Shown here: in pieces, positions 37,111 to 47,578 of the stretch
Layout of the letters: every line of letters begins with the position of its first letter
How positions within the stretch are numbered: position 1 is the first letter of the stretch
Assembly: GCA_021399445.1 (NCBI GenBank)
Contig: JAJTUQ010000001.1
Coordinates: forward strand, 744,001 to 808,000
Reading direction: 5' to 3'
Origin: Xylogone sp. PMI_703
Lineage: Eukaryota; Ascomycota; Leotiomycetes
DNA: 64,000 nt
The notes under the pieces: model-generated
Told to the model about the DNA's origin: nothing
Database searches by the model: none
Seen by the model: only the letters and a program-made list of their open reading frames with translations
Translations under genes and position numbers: made by a program

Positions 37111-37587
37111 ATTTAAATTTTTGAGAACGTCCGGACCCTCCTGCGAGTCAAATGGGTTACTAAACTCAAACAGCGGGGAAGGTAAGAGACGGCAGATTCA
37201 CTCGGCTGCGGAGCTGGGCAAGCTGACTGGACAATCTAGTTGCATTCTAGCCTAGGATTCGGCCGTAGCTAACATGCGGGCCAGAATAGAAAAGCGGTGT
37301 TGAAACGAATTCCGAAGACAAGTACAGTAGCAGACAAATGGGTGCGACTAAGCCTGTGGGGTCCGGGGAAGGTGGGTCACTTTCATTCATGGCTCCGACT
37401 TCCACACATCGACGTATTACTTTTCTTGCGTAGCATTTCAAACCCTTCCAACAGCATTTGATACCAGATTCAGTCATCACAATATAGTAGGATTGCTTGG
37501 GCATAGCATTCACAAGAAATTGAATACCCGTGTCTGATATTTACTTGGCCCGATCCAGTTATTCAATAGCTTCGTGGCCTTTCCGGA
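37111..37587. other. Divergent promoter region between two regulators
   Basis: About 480 bp free of genes. A TTTCCGGAATGACCG word overlaps the start of the plus-strand regulator at 37580-37594, and a GTCCGGAC palindrome lies at about 37129-37136. These resemble CGG-type sites and could allow auto- or cross-regulation. Confidence 0.4.
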
Positions 37588-40124
37588 ATGACCGATTCAC
37601 AGGAAGGCGGTAGCCTCAACAAGCAGCAAGACAGGCCCTACAAGTCGCGACGTAGCAAATATATTCCAAGGGCATGGTAAGCTCAAGATATTACAAGTGA
37701 TCTCTATTTACTCTGCTAAATTCTCATTGCAGCCAGGATTGCCAACGGCGCAAAGTTAAGGTATTGCGATTGTGTCCCACTGATTTATGATAGCTAACTT
37801 TTACACCGTCAAGTGTTCTGGTGAGGACGTCTGCCTCAACTGCCGCGCCAGAGAGATTCGATGTGTTTATTTGCCTAGACAGGAATCTGATGGACGGCGC
37901 AGACGCGTACAAGCAGCAGATCAATCATCCAAGCAAGAGCTCCCCGATCGCAGATCATTATTTTGAGTTTACTGACAATTGCCAGTACGAATCATGAGAA
38001 GAGGAATAATTTAGAGCCTTCGCAGGTCCAAAAAGGCTCTAATAGAAATAACAGCAACATATCTTTAGAAGAGAAAATTATTCGACTACAGGAAGGACTC
38101 AAGCGTGCCTCTGAGAGTCGCATTGATAGCCAACAAGCCAAACAGGAGTAAGTGCCAACACCGAGCCATCTCTTCAAAAAGATTATATGTCCACTGATGA
38201 ATCATAGTGGGCAATCTCATCTTAATAACAGAGGCGGTAGATTGACATTTGCTTCATCAGTGTTATATTCAATAGAGTTATCGTCAGAACGCGTGGTTGA
38301 GACTGACACTTTTGATCTACATTCCTCGAACAGCAATGACCTGTCTCTCTCTTCGCAACTCGGTGCGCTACGAAAGCTTTTGAAAGTTAGATCAGGAGTC
38401 TCAAGACGGACATCTCAGGCGCCAAACTCAGCGAGCGTGTTTCCTCTGGAATTACCACGGCCATCACGATTACGATATCTTCTATATGTATACTTTCGGG
38501 AGATGGGCTCATATTTCCCTTTTTTGGATCAGCATGATATTGAAATACGAGCACTTAAAGCCGCAGAAGTCTTAGGATATACAGAATATGATATTATCAT
38601 TGATGTCGACACCAGCTACTGCACTATTATAGCACTGTTGTGCAACATTATTGCTATAGGAGAATGCATGGACCCTGAGGATAACAATAGTGAGGATTCA
38701 CGGCCAGGATGGACCATGTACGTTCGTGGGCGCAAACTCTTGCAGCACTGCTTGTCTTTGAAAATAGTGAATCTAGACCTTGTGAGATATCATACTCTAA
38801 GTGCGTTATATATGATAAATGCAGAACTGCTGCAGTCAGCTTCACACGCACTTGCCACCGCTATACAACTGGCTATGATCATCCGACTCAATAACCAGGC
38901 TCTCTGGGGAGATTGCCCGCCTGAGGATCAGGAATCCAGAAAAAGACTCTGGTGGACGATTTACTTTCTAGACAGAAGAATCTCTCAGCGAAGTGGTACC
39001 CCATATCTAATCAGGGATAGCGAGGTTGCAGTGGAAGAATTCGGGTCAAAACTGAGAGTTCTTGACGGTAATTTAGAAGCTACTAATTATCTTTCAGATT
39101 CCATATATGTAAATAATTATTTTCAGGCGCTGATAAATTTCAGTAGAGTTTGGAGTCATACTTGGGATACCTTCTATGCTGCGCTGGCTCCGAAAAGGGG
39201 TGATTGGCAAGAAGTTGAGATCACAGACGCTCGAATTCTCCTGGTTCGACGCCAATTTCCTCCTGAGTTGACCTGGGATACTCGTCAGGCTGCATCATAT
39301 GTTAGCAAAGGAGAACCAGAGCCTCATATACGAAGAAGGTTGTCGATGTTCATTGTGAGTTTTCTGGAGTTAGCTGGCTAGAGTTGCAAATAACACTGAT
39401 TGAGCTAACGGGCAACTAGAGAATAAATCTGCTCCGAATGATTATCCGTCAAAATCCTATAGTATCTTGTGAAGGTGATGAAGAAACAAGACAACTTTGT
39501 TCCAGTATTGCTAAGGACTGCATCGATGCGATTGGGGCATTTGCAGATGCCTGCCCGCGCATTCGATCTTGCGGATATTTTATTACCACAGCATTAGTTG
39601 AATGTATCTATCACTTGGTGCATATCCTTCAAGATTCGAGCTTGAAGTTTGATCGCACGGCTACTCTCGATTCATTCTGCAATGCGTACCAATTACTCAC
39701 CAACTTCGCTCAGACTTGGAGCACGGCAAAGCGAGCTTTGGATGCTCTTTCAGCCGTGATATTTTCCATCACCAATGCTAGTTCCATCTTTAATACAATC
39801 TCAGATTCGCAGGACGAACAAGGTGACAGGATTGGGGAGATTCTAGAGAATCGTGGCATAAACTCAGAAGATCAAGATGATCTTATGTTGAGTGTAGAGG
39901 TACCAGCCCAAACCTTTCAGCTCATCGAGAATTCCAGTTCTGCGAGAACTCCTATCTCCATGCATACGCCGCAGCTGCCTGCAATATCACATCAAGTTAT
40001 GCAACAGGAAGGCCGACATCGACTCCAAGCTCAAAATTCTACCGAGTCCGATTTTATGCGGGATCTGGCGAATAATTATGGTGAACTGGAGTTTAGTTGC
40101 TCTCAAAGACTTTCATTAAATTGA
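37588..40124 (+). CDS. Zn2Cys6 transcription factor
   Basis: Six exons fit: 37588-37676, 37733-37760, 37814-37906, 37954-38147, 38208-39354 and 39420-40124, about 751 residues. The zinc cluster is complete: Cys30, 33, 40, 46, 49 and 56 in C-QD-C-QRRKVK-C-SGEDV-C-LN-C-RAREIR-C. Introns split it within Cys30 and just before Cys40. A helical linker with LEEKIIRLQEGLKRA follows. The fungal transcription-factor domain begins near YFREMGSYFPFLDQHDIE and includes RKRLWWTIYFLDRRISQRSG. The join of exons 3 and 4 uses a small 47-base intron; a frameshift there is the alternative. Such factors bind CGG half-sites, and paired CGG/CCG words occur upstream of several genes to the right. It is divergent from the regulator ending at 34814 and likely governs local genes. 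Confidence 0.82.
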
Positions 40125-40824
40125 GGCGCAGAGCTCTACTTTCGTAACAGTCTAACGCTTCCATCCGACATAGTTATCCAATATAGGATAAGTATATAAT
40201 ACGAGTCCTTGCTAGTATAGTAACTTACACACACATCCAAACACTTCTCAGCGCTGGGCCCTTTAGGACAAGCCAGACAGATATAGTTTTTCCCCTTCAA
40301 CAGACACACCTGCTGAGCCATATCAAACAGCGACTCGCCCCGCATTAACCGAACAACTCGATCCATCCCCAACAAGAGATCCTGTAGATAGCGGAAGGAG
40401 AATAGTGGAAGAAGATGGACGTCTCGAGGAATGGGCCTTTGAGAGGGAATTAGGTCGATCTAGGGGGAGCTCTCAACTTCAGCCATAACTCAAATTGAAT
40501 TTTCTTCTAACTTCCTCCAAATCAGAATATTTTCTGTTGAGTCATTGTCTTGAGCGAGTTAGAGATCTGAGGACGTGGTTATTGCAACGTGGCCCACATG
40601 AGGCGTGCTCCTGATAGGTACGTCGTAGGGATTAGGAATCTATTGTTGGAACATAGGGTTCTGATACGGTACTATATTCCTTTAGCTATATCAGGTCGAT
40701 AGATACATGATTCCTAATCCATCAAATTGTCCATAAAAACAGAAGATCTTTGCTCAGGGGAAAGCACAACATCGACAATCGGCTCACCACGTTATAGTTG
40801 CTAGTCAACAAAAATTACAGCGAA
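40125..40824. other. Intergenic region, no gene seen
   Basis: Contains the upstream region of the SnoaL-like gene. A 79-codon minus-strand frame (40136-40375) has no recognisable motif. Confidence 0.4.
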
Positions 40825-41253
40825 ATGGCTAGCCCAAACTACATCTCCATCTCAGCCTCTCCATGTAAGGATCCAGCGGCTGTTCGTAGAGTCGTCACCT
40901 CGCATCTTCAGGAGATATTTGGCGACTCCAACCTCGAGCGTCGTACTTCAGTTATGCAAAAGATATACCACGAAGATCTCGTTTGGTACCACCCAGAAGA
41001 TTATGGAGGCAATGTTATTATAGGGAGAGATGCAGTCAATAAGATGATTCAAAAGGAGATGGACCAGTATCCTGGGTTTGCTCTTGTTGGCGATGGACAG
41101 ATCATCGTCACACAGAATTTAGCAGTTGCTCATTGGGATCTTGGGACTCCTGAAGCACCAGATTTGATTAAAGGAGTACATTATCTTATAGTTGAAGATG
41201 GGAAGATAAAAGCGTTTTGGACTGCTCATCTAAAAATGCCGGGCGGACATTAA
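40825..41253 (+). CDS. SnoaL/NTF2-like protein
   Basis: A single exon encodes 142 residues from the ATG at 40825. The fold is recognised from IYHEDLVWYHPEDYGGNVIIGRDAV in pieces: a helix, HEDLVWYHP, then G-R-DAVN, and the C-terminal strands AVAHWDLG and IKAFWTAHLK. This is the SnoaL-like/NTF2 alpha-plus-beta barrel used by polyketide cyclases, dehydratases, epoxide hydrolases and ketosteroid isomerases. Its placement beside hydrolase and oxidoreductase genes suggests catalysis rather than transport. The specific reaction is unknown. Confidence 0.78.
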   Translation: MASPNYISISASPCKDPAAVRRVVTSHLQEIFGDSNLERRTSVMQKIYHEDLVWYHPEDYGGNVIIGRDAVNKMIQKEMDQYPGFALVGDGQIIVTQNLAVAHWDLGTPEAPDLIKGVHYLIVEDGKIKAFWTAHLKMPGGH

Positions 41254-41407
41254 GGTTATAGTTCAGGAGAGCGGCTTGTAGACGTAATATACTCTACTCT
41301 ATTCTTACATATCACTGTCTTGCTAGTTTAAAAGAGTAGAGAATATCCAATTAATACTTGTTGTAAGTGAAACTCTCTGCACTCAAAGCTTTTATTTCTC
41401 TTTCCCG

Positions 41408-42486
41408 TTAATTTACAGGGTGTCGATCCATACATCGTTGCACGAAAGAGATCAGCCTCTGCAGACCCTCTTCGGTGGCATCTCCCATTGGAATAAGGGT
41501 AAAAGCATGGCAGCCTCCATCGACAATATCCAATTGAGCTTCATTTCCAGCTGCCTGCCACTTCACTGCCATAAATATGCTATCATCCAGAAGTGGCTCA
41601 ATTGTTCCTACAAGAAAGTGTGCAGGAGGCATATTCCCTAAGTCCGCATACAGAGGGGAAATCTCCTTAGTCTTTCGTTCTGCGACAGGAATGTGTCCAA
41701 ATGCTGCTTCCATGAATGCAAATGTATCTTTCTTACTTAGAACAATTGCACGTTTATGGTTAAAGACAGAAGGTGTATATGTCAGATCGAAGATCCCATA
41801 ACCGGCACACACTGCTGCAAGCTGTGATTTAACATCGATACCATGCTCGTCACGAAGTGCTAATGCTACGGCGACTGCAAACCATCCCCCAGCTGATTCC
41901 CCACCAAGAACTTTCAGCGGCGCTCCAAGTGTATTTACTCCTGTTTCTGAAAGTGCGTAAAGAGCAGCATCGACAGCATCATTACGCCCAGCCGGGTATG
42001 GGTTTTCCGGTGCTAATCGATATTCGACTGAGACCATCGTCAATCCCAGAGCCTCTGACAGTTTCGTCAAATATGTATCATAAGATGCGTTGCCGCCGAT
42101 TACAAAACCACCTATTTGTTTAAGGTAAAGTTGGTAATGCTATTCCTCTATTGTGACATTTAAGTCTAAAGCGTCGATATCTTACCTGCATGAAAGTGAA
42201 GCCAGACGCCCCTTGTAGGCTTCGTCTCAGGAGAGATGATTCGGAGCTCAACTTGATGTCCATCCCGTGCATTAATGTTAACTAAACGAGCTTTTTCGTT
42301 TAGAACAGGCTTCCTGAATCCATTTGTTCCTTCTCGACGTGCTTTTCTGTAGGCCTCGGGGGTTGGAAACTTATACCACGGGATATCGTTTTCCAGCTGT
42401 TTTTCAAGCTTATCAGCAAGCTCGAGACGAGACCTGCGGGTATCTTCAGGAATTGACCGTGGGAGAATACTAAGTGAAGTTTCCAT
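41408..42486 (-). CDS. Alpha/beta hydrolase (HSL-type esterase/lactonase-like)
   Basis: Two exons, 42486-42186 and 42111-41408, give 334 residues. The HSL-family pattern is present: oxyanion motif FHAGGFVIGG (HAGG where HGGG is usual), VSVEYRLAPENPYPAG, nucleophile elbow GGESAGGW, acid region EPLLDDS, and catalytic His in GGCHAFT. Such enzymes cut carboxylic esters and can open lactones. The gene is adjacent to acyl-CoA dehydrogenase, SDR and Baeyer-Villiger genes on the same strand, so lactone or ester hydrolysis in one pathway is a reasonable inference. The start at 42486 is the first true ATG. Confidence 0.88.
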
Positions 42487-43297
42487 CTTATTCAAAATTG
42501 CAGTAGCAGAGATGCTAAGAGGCGATTGAAAGATTTAGAGCTTCGAGATGAAGAAAATTATAAGACTATATAAGAGACTAAACTTCTGTGGATTTTGTAC
42601 CTCTGTCTTTCTTATACTCTCTATGATAAGTATCATAAGCGTTAAGTCCTTTCCGTTCTCAAGATTGTTTACTCAGAAAAACATGCACTCTCAGCGTTCG
42701 GAATGGCCTTCCGCAATGCACTAATGTGAATTTCCGAGTGGTTATCCCGGATTTATCAATTTCGGAAGAATGGTTTATATGGATGTAGCCGGTCCAAGCA
42801 CAATTTTAACTTTGATAATGCAGAGCCTTGCCGTAATGATTTCGGGGCTCTTTTTTCTTTCTATTCTTATCTGATAGTCACATGCTTCATTTAAAACCAA
42901 ATCTGTTAATTTGAACCGTTCTGAAAAGGTTCAGTTATCATATTCTGTCTCCGTTTGTGAAATTTACTGAAGTGTAGCTATCGTTACCATCCATGGTTAA
43001 TGAGTAGGGCTCCCAGGAATAAGAAGCTTGTCTCTATATTGTAATCTTGGCCCTCGTATCGTTCAATAAATTTTGCGTCTGCAGGCAAAACAACCAGATC
43101 AAATAACACAATTCCAGAAATAAATAAACATAGGCGTAATATAAACGAATATCCGTATTCAAATGTTATAATAATCAGTAGGTTTGCAAGGAAGTTCACA
43201 TATGGATCTTAAATCTATCTACTTTAAGTTTTAGTTCAATGAAATCTGACAGATGTACTGCAAGTTACCTTACAGAGGTACTATAGTTAGTCATAGT
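42487..43297. other. Intergenic region with paired CGG/CCG site
   Basis: Upstream region of the hydrolase gene. It holds the CGG-N9-CCG word at 42699-42713 and further CCCGGAT and TTTCGGAAG words at 42750-42770. A hydrophobic open frame at 42984-43199 lacks supporting features. Confidence 0.5.
42699..42713. promoter_or_regulatory. CGG-N9-CCG inverted half-sites (putative Zn2Cys6 site)
   Basis: CGGAATGGCCTTCCG, a near-perfect palindrome, lies about 215 bp upstream of the hydrolase start. Zn2Cys6 factors commonly bind such inverted CGG triplets. Binding is inferred. Confidence 0.45.
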
Positions 43298-44943
43298 TTA
43301 CAGCTTTGCTAATTTTCTCTGCTGTTTGGCGATCATATCTAGCAGAATCTCTTCACTGCCGCCACTGACAACGAGAACCCTCACATCCCGACTAACCTGC
43401 TCGACTCGTCCACCTTGACCACCTCTAGAGTATCCCAGCCCTCCAAATACTTGCTGACACTCTCTAGAGATCATTTCGAGGTTATGTGCAGCCTGAACTT
43501 TGATCATTGCAGCTAGCGGGCTAAATTCTAGCGACCCCATGCGCACAGAACGATGAACGAGTTCCTCAGAATAAGCCTGCAAGGGTTCTAGCATATTCGC
43601 TATGCGCGAAAATTTCTGGCGGATGACTTGATTTTCAAACAGAGCCTTTCCAAAAGTCTCGCGTTTGAGTGCATATCGGTATGCGTCCTCGTAGGCAACG
43701 CGACTGAGACGTAGAGCTGTTATACCTACCCACAGCCGTTCATGGGCGAAAGCTAAGTAGACCAGATATTAGTGTACAAACATTATGAGCCGGAAAAACC
43801 AAGTTAAAATATGTGGACGCACTGGACATGATAATTTCGAACCCCTGGCCTTCCTTGCCTAGGATATTCTCGACCGGAACGTGAACGTCATCAAATTCAA
43901 TGTATGCCGAGCCTGGCATAAACAGCAAAGAAATTAGCACGCGGATATAGCTATTTAATGCATCAGTAACTTACCGCTTGAGCTGACACCAGAGTTCTCA
44001 AGTTTTCTTTTTGAGATACCTTTGGTGGTAAGTGGGACAATAAACACCGAAAGCCCTTTGGGCCCACTCGACCCAGTCCTTGCTGCCACAAGGCCATGGT
44101 CTGCCCATAAACCCTGCGTAACCCATTTCTTCTCACCATTAATGACGTAGAATTTCCCATCATCGGTTTTTGTTGCAATGGTGGTCAGACCACCCACATC
44201 CGAGCCAGCTGTGACTTCTGTAAGCTACTATGTTCCTCCGCTTTCCTTTTATATAGTTATATCCACATACCTGCAGGTTCAGTAACACAGAGGGCATGCC
44301 GCTGATTTCCTCGTAGGAGTGGAGCTAGATACTTTTGCTTTTGCTCCTTCGTTCCGTAGCGATGAATAGGAGGACCGCCCACGGTGGAACCTCCATTGAT
44401 TCCCCAGATTGTTCCAAGGCAGCCACATCTAGCCAGTTCATCAATAATCTACGCATATATCAGTACTAATAAAGCTATAGAGTGAGTGGCTCGGATTCAC
44501 AATCGCATCGTGGAACTCATCCCAATCTGTTATGTCAGTCAACATAATCTACCTCCACTACCAAGCTACGTGAAAGTGGTTTATCTTACCATCCACATTA
44601 ATACCAGATGGTAGCGTAAATCCTTGGACATATTCCTTTGGTATGGGGAAAGCTGATGCAGCCAGGAATCCTAATGAGGCATGACGCTTGAATGCCTATC
44701 AAATAGCTTGGTTAGAAACATGTATTACTAGGTAGCTGCGAGGCGAGATTTCGAAGGTCAAACCTCTTCCGGAATGTGTCCATTTTTCTCCCATTCCTCA
44801 ACTTTAGGCCTAATTTCATTATCAACGTATTCCCGGACAAAGCGTTGGAGCTTGCGATGGCTATCCCGGTAATATGGGTGATCTGGACGAGTATGCCAGG
44901 ATGGATCGGCAAATGGGATATTGGATGTAATTGTAGTAAGCAT
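43298..44943 (-). CDS. Acyl-CoA dehydrogenase
   Basis: Seven exons (44943-44764, 44695-44590, 44526-44501, 44448-44271, 44217-43975, 43912-43823, 43752-43298) give 425 residues, typical for the family. Landmarks: IIDELARCGC, GGPPIHRYGTKEQKQKYL, LCVTEPA then GSDVGGL (FAD/substrate signature), INGEKKWVTQGL, the ERLWVGITALRLSRVAYEDA helix, KRETFGKAL and the C-terminal QVFGGLGYSRGGQGGRVEQ with RDVRV. The family removes hydrogens at C2-C3 of acyl-CoA esters using FAD. Exon 3 is only 26 bases. The first donor is a weak GTTTGA. No peroxisomal SKL-type end is seen (ends RKLAKL). Proposed to act downstream of lactone opening in the local pathway. Confidence 0.9.
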
Positions 44944-45503
44944 CGTAAAGGTCAATCCGGGTATTCCAGGGGAGAAGTGATAAGCAATATGATCTTTCTT
45001 GCGAACATGCCCTGATACTTTAATACTCTGCAAAATCCTATTAGAAAAATTGTCCTATAAAATAGGGTTATGGTTTCCCTAAGGTGCCATCAGCAATCAC
45101 GCTGCTGAAACGGAAGAAAAGCCTTGCACACCGAATTCCGAGCTCATTTCGGAACACGGTTGCTGCGTCCATCACCCACACTGGTATTAATTGGCTTAGG
45201 GTTAACTGGGCAACTAGTCTCTATATATCTTTACATAGCAACGGAGCAGAAACTAGGCATGTCCCCCACTCGACCGATATTCAGCTTAAGCGGCAGCATT
45301 ATTATTTTAGGGGAATTAATTATATCAGAATACCAAGATTAGCTTATTTTGACATGGATAATCAAGAAATTGTGAATCAATCCATAGATAATAACTTCAC
45401 GCGAGAGTAGACTGGAGCTATGTCAACCTTCCTTCAGCTATTTCATAATACATCCAAGTCACGCGGTATCTCTGCAATAAATTAAAACTAGGTAATTGTC
45501 TAT
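44944..45503. other. Intergenic region with CCG-N9-CGG site
   Basis: Upstream of the acyl-CoA dehydrogenase and downstream of the SDR. It carries the paired half-site at 45138-45152. No gene recognised. Confidence 0.45.
45138..45152. promoter_or_regulatory. CCG-N9-CGG everted half-sites (putative Zn2Cys6 site)
   Basis: CCGAGCTCATTTCGG, flanked by TT and AA, about 200 bp upstream of the acyl-CoA dehydrogenase ATG. The spacing of nine matches the hydrolase promoter but with opposite triplet orientation. Inferred site only. Confidence 0.4.
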
Positions 45504-46494
45504 CTACTGCTGGTTGTGGGCAGCTTGCAAGGCATCCGCAATTTTCGGCTCATATCGTAGTGCCGCAAAATGTCCTCCGTCGACGAGGACACTTGCACCG
45601 GTCATATAGCTAGCTCGACAGGTGCTTAGGAATACGCATACATCAGCAATCTCTTCAGGAAAAGCTAGCCTTCTAAATACATTTCCATCTGTACTCCATG
45701 AGCCAGCCTTGTTGGAGGATTCAAGTTCTTTTCTCGACTTAACAAGTGGAGTATCTGCCATTCCAGGGCATACAGCGTTGATTCTGATTTGCTGCCAGCC
45801 ATGATCAATTGCAGCAGACTTTGTCATACCGATAACAGCGTGTTTAGATACATTATATGGCATAATATTTTGAACAGGAGCCAGCCCTGTGGTAGATGAA
45901 ATATTGATGATACTTCCACGCTGGGCGCGAGATTGATTCTGCACTCCAGGTGTAGTCTTTGGTTCCTGACGGCCCATGGCCTTAATTTCTTCTTGCATAC
46001 AGAGGAGGACTGCCCGAGTGTTGATGTTTAACACCCGATCATAATCCGAGTGAGGATATTCAGATGTTGGGAGTCGGTGTTGAACGTTTACACCAGCAAC
46101 ATTTGCAGCTGCGTTTAGAGTCACCGTTATTAGATATGAGATCGATATAATCTGATCTGCGTAACTTACCGTAATCCAGCTGGCCAAAAGACTCCACGGT
46201 CACCGCTACCATGTTAGCGACCGCATCTTCCTTAGTCGTGTCAGCTTCCACGACAAGTGTCTTCACCTCTGGAACCTCCTCTTGAATAAGTTTAATGGTG
46301 GTGCGGAGTCCATCCATGTTAAGGTCTACAAGAGTAATAGCAGAGACACCTGCACGCGCATATGCGCGAGCTAACTCTCTTCCTATTCCAGATGCTAGAA
46401 TCTGCGTAAGTGTCTTGACAGCACAACACCCTAGTCTAAAGTTGAGTTGCATACCTGCTCCAGTAACCAATGCAACACCGTCTAATGAAACCAT
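45504..46494 (-). CDS. Short-chain dehydrogenase/reductase
   Basis: Three exons (46494-46455, 46394-46170, 46108-45504) give 289 residues. After splicing the cofactor motif reads TGAASGIG (TGxxxGxG). It is followed by VDLN (likely NAD preference), ADTTKED, NVAG, INISSTTG with the active-site Ser, YNVSK (YxxxK), and NAVCPGMADTPL. This is a complete classical SDR catalytic set. It would oxidise an alcohol or reduce a ketone; within the local gene set, oxidation of the alcohol released on lactone opening is plausible. It lies on the same strand as the Baeyer-Villiger gene upstream. Confidence 0.9.
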
Positions 46495-47578
46495 GATTAT
46501 ATTCAAGTCTACCTTAGTCAAAATATGGATGTATCGAAGTAAATATGGTTAAGCTGAACTGAATTTTAATCTCATACACAACTTCTTTCCAAAGCTTTAA
46601 GTAAAACCGATTCATTGTACAAGCTTATATTCTCATAATACATCTTCCATTGGTGTTACACCAAAGGCCAGCCACCTGATCCAATATAGTGCCGCGGGAA
46701 CTCTTCGTCAGTCATTCCGATATTGATACCGCGATTCGCATTTTATGGATAATTCCGTCATACACATAAGACCCAAACACCGAGAACTTCCGAATATGGA
46801 GTATTCAGTTGCCAAGTGCTAAAAATACTTCTATGAGAGGAATTCAGTGTCTGGGAAAGTTGACAATGAGAATTCAGAAAAGCCAGATCCGGAATCCAAA
46901 GGAGCAATAGATTCGGGCTCTGGTCATCAACAGTTTTATACTTAGTCATGTCGGTACAAGATGGAGGATAATTTCCATCAAGAGTAACGAATGCTACATG
47001 AAGTAGTCCTTAGCAAAATAAAATAAAATATCAAATTCCTGTGCTTCCGCAAATAACATAGTTAGAGGCAGGAAAGAGGCCAAATCTCCTTCGCAAAAAG
47101 TATGCATATATCTAGGAAATAGAGAAGCTAGAATATTAGAAGTAGTATTTGGTTATTTTCTCCTTTCCATTTTGCTGAAGACTCTATTCGAAGTATGTGA
47201 TGCTATAATCCATCACGATATTTCGATACGTTGAATGCTTTATAACAACGCAAAATCTAGCCAATCATGATGTACCGGAATCGTGATATTGAAGTACATT
47301 TGTAGTATTATGGAATCTTATTTCGACTCCATATGTTGTAGGCAATAGCATCAGACATCATAGTCCAGATATGGACCTAGATGCTTTAAGAGCCATTTTA
47401 TAACTATAACTATGACTATAATTATAAGACAATATACACAACTGAGCATAATAGATAGTATCGACCTTAATTATACAGTTTGTGATCGCCACGCCGACGC
47501 AGATTTGTAGCACTGCTCATGTAATATCTTGTAGATGAATTAGTAGGCAAAACTGGTCATTACTTAGGGAACCTTGAC
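46495..47578. other. Intergenic region, AT-rich
   Basis: Contains TTCCG words at about 46715, 46755 and 46787 upstream of the SDR start. The rest is AT-rich with no gene recognised. Confidence 0.4.

Noticed and set aside
42984..43199. Hydrophobic 71-codon frame that could be a small membrane protein
   Set aside because: Hydrophobicity is expected from AT-rich sequence; no homologue recognised and no clear promoter.
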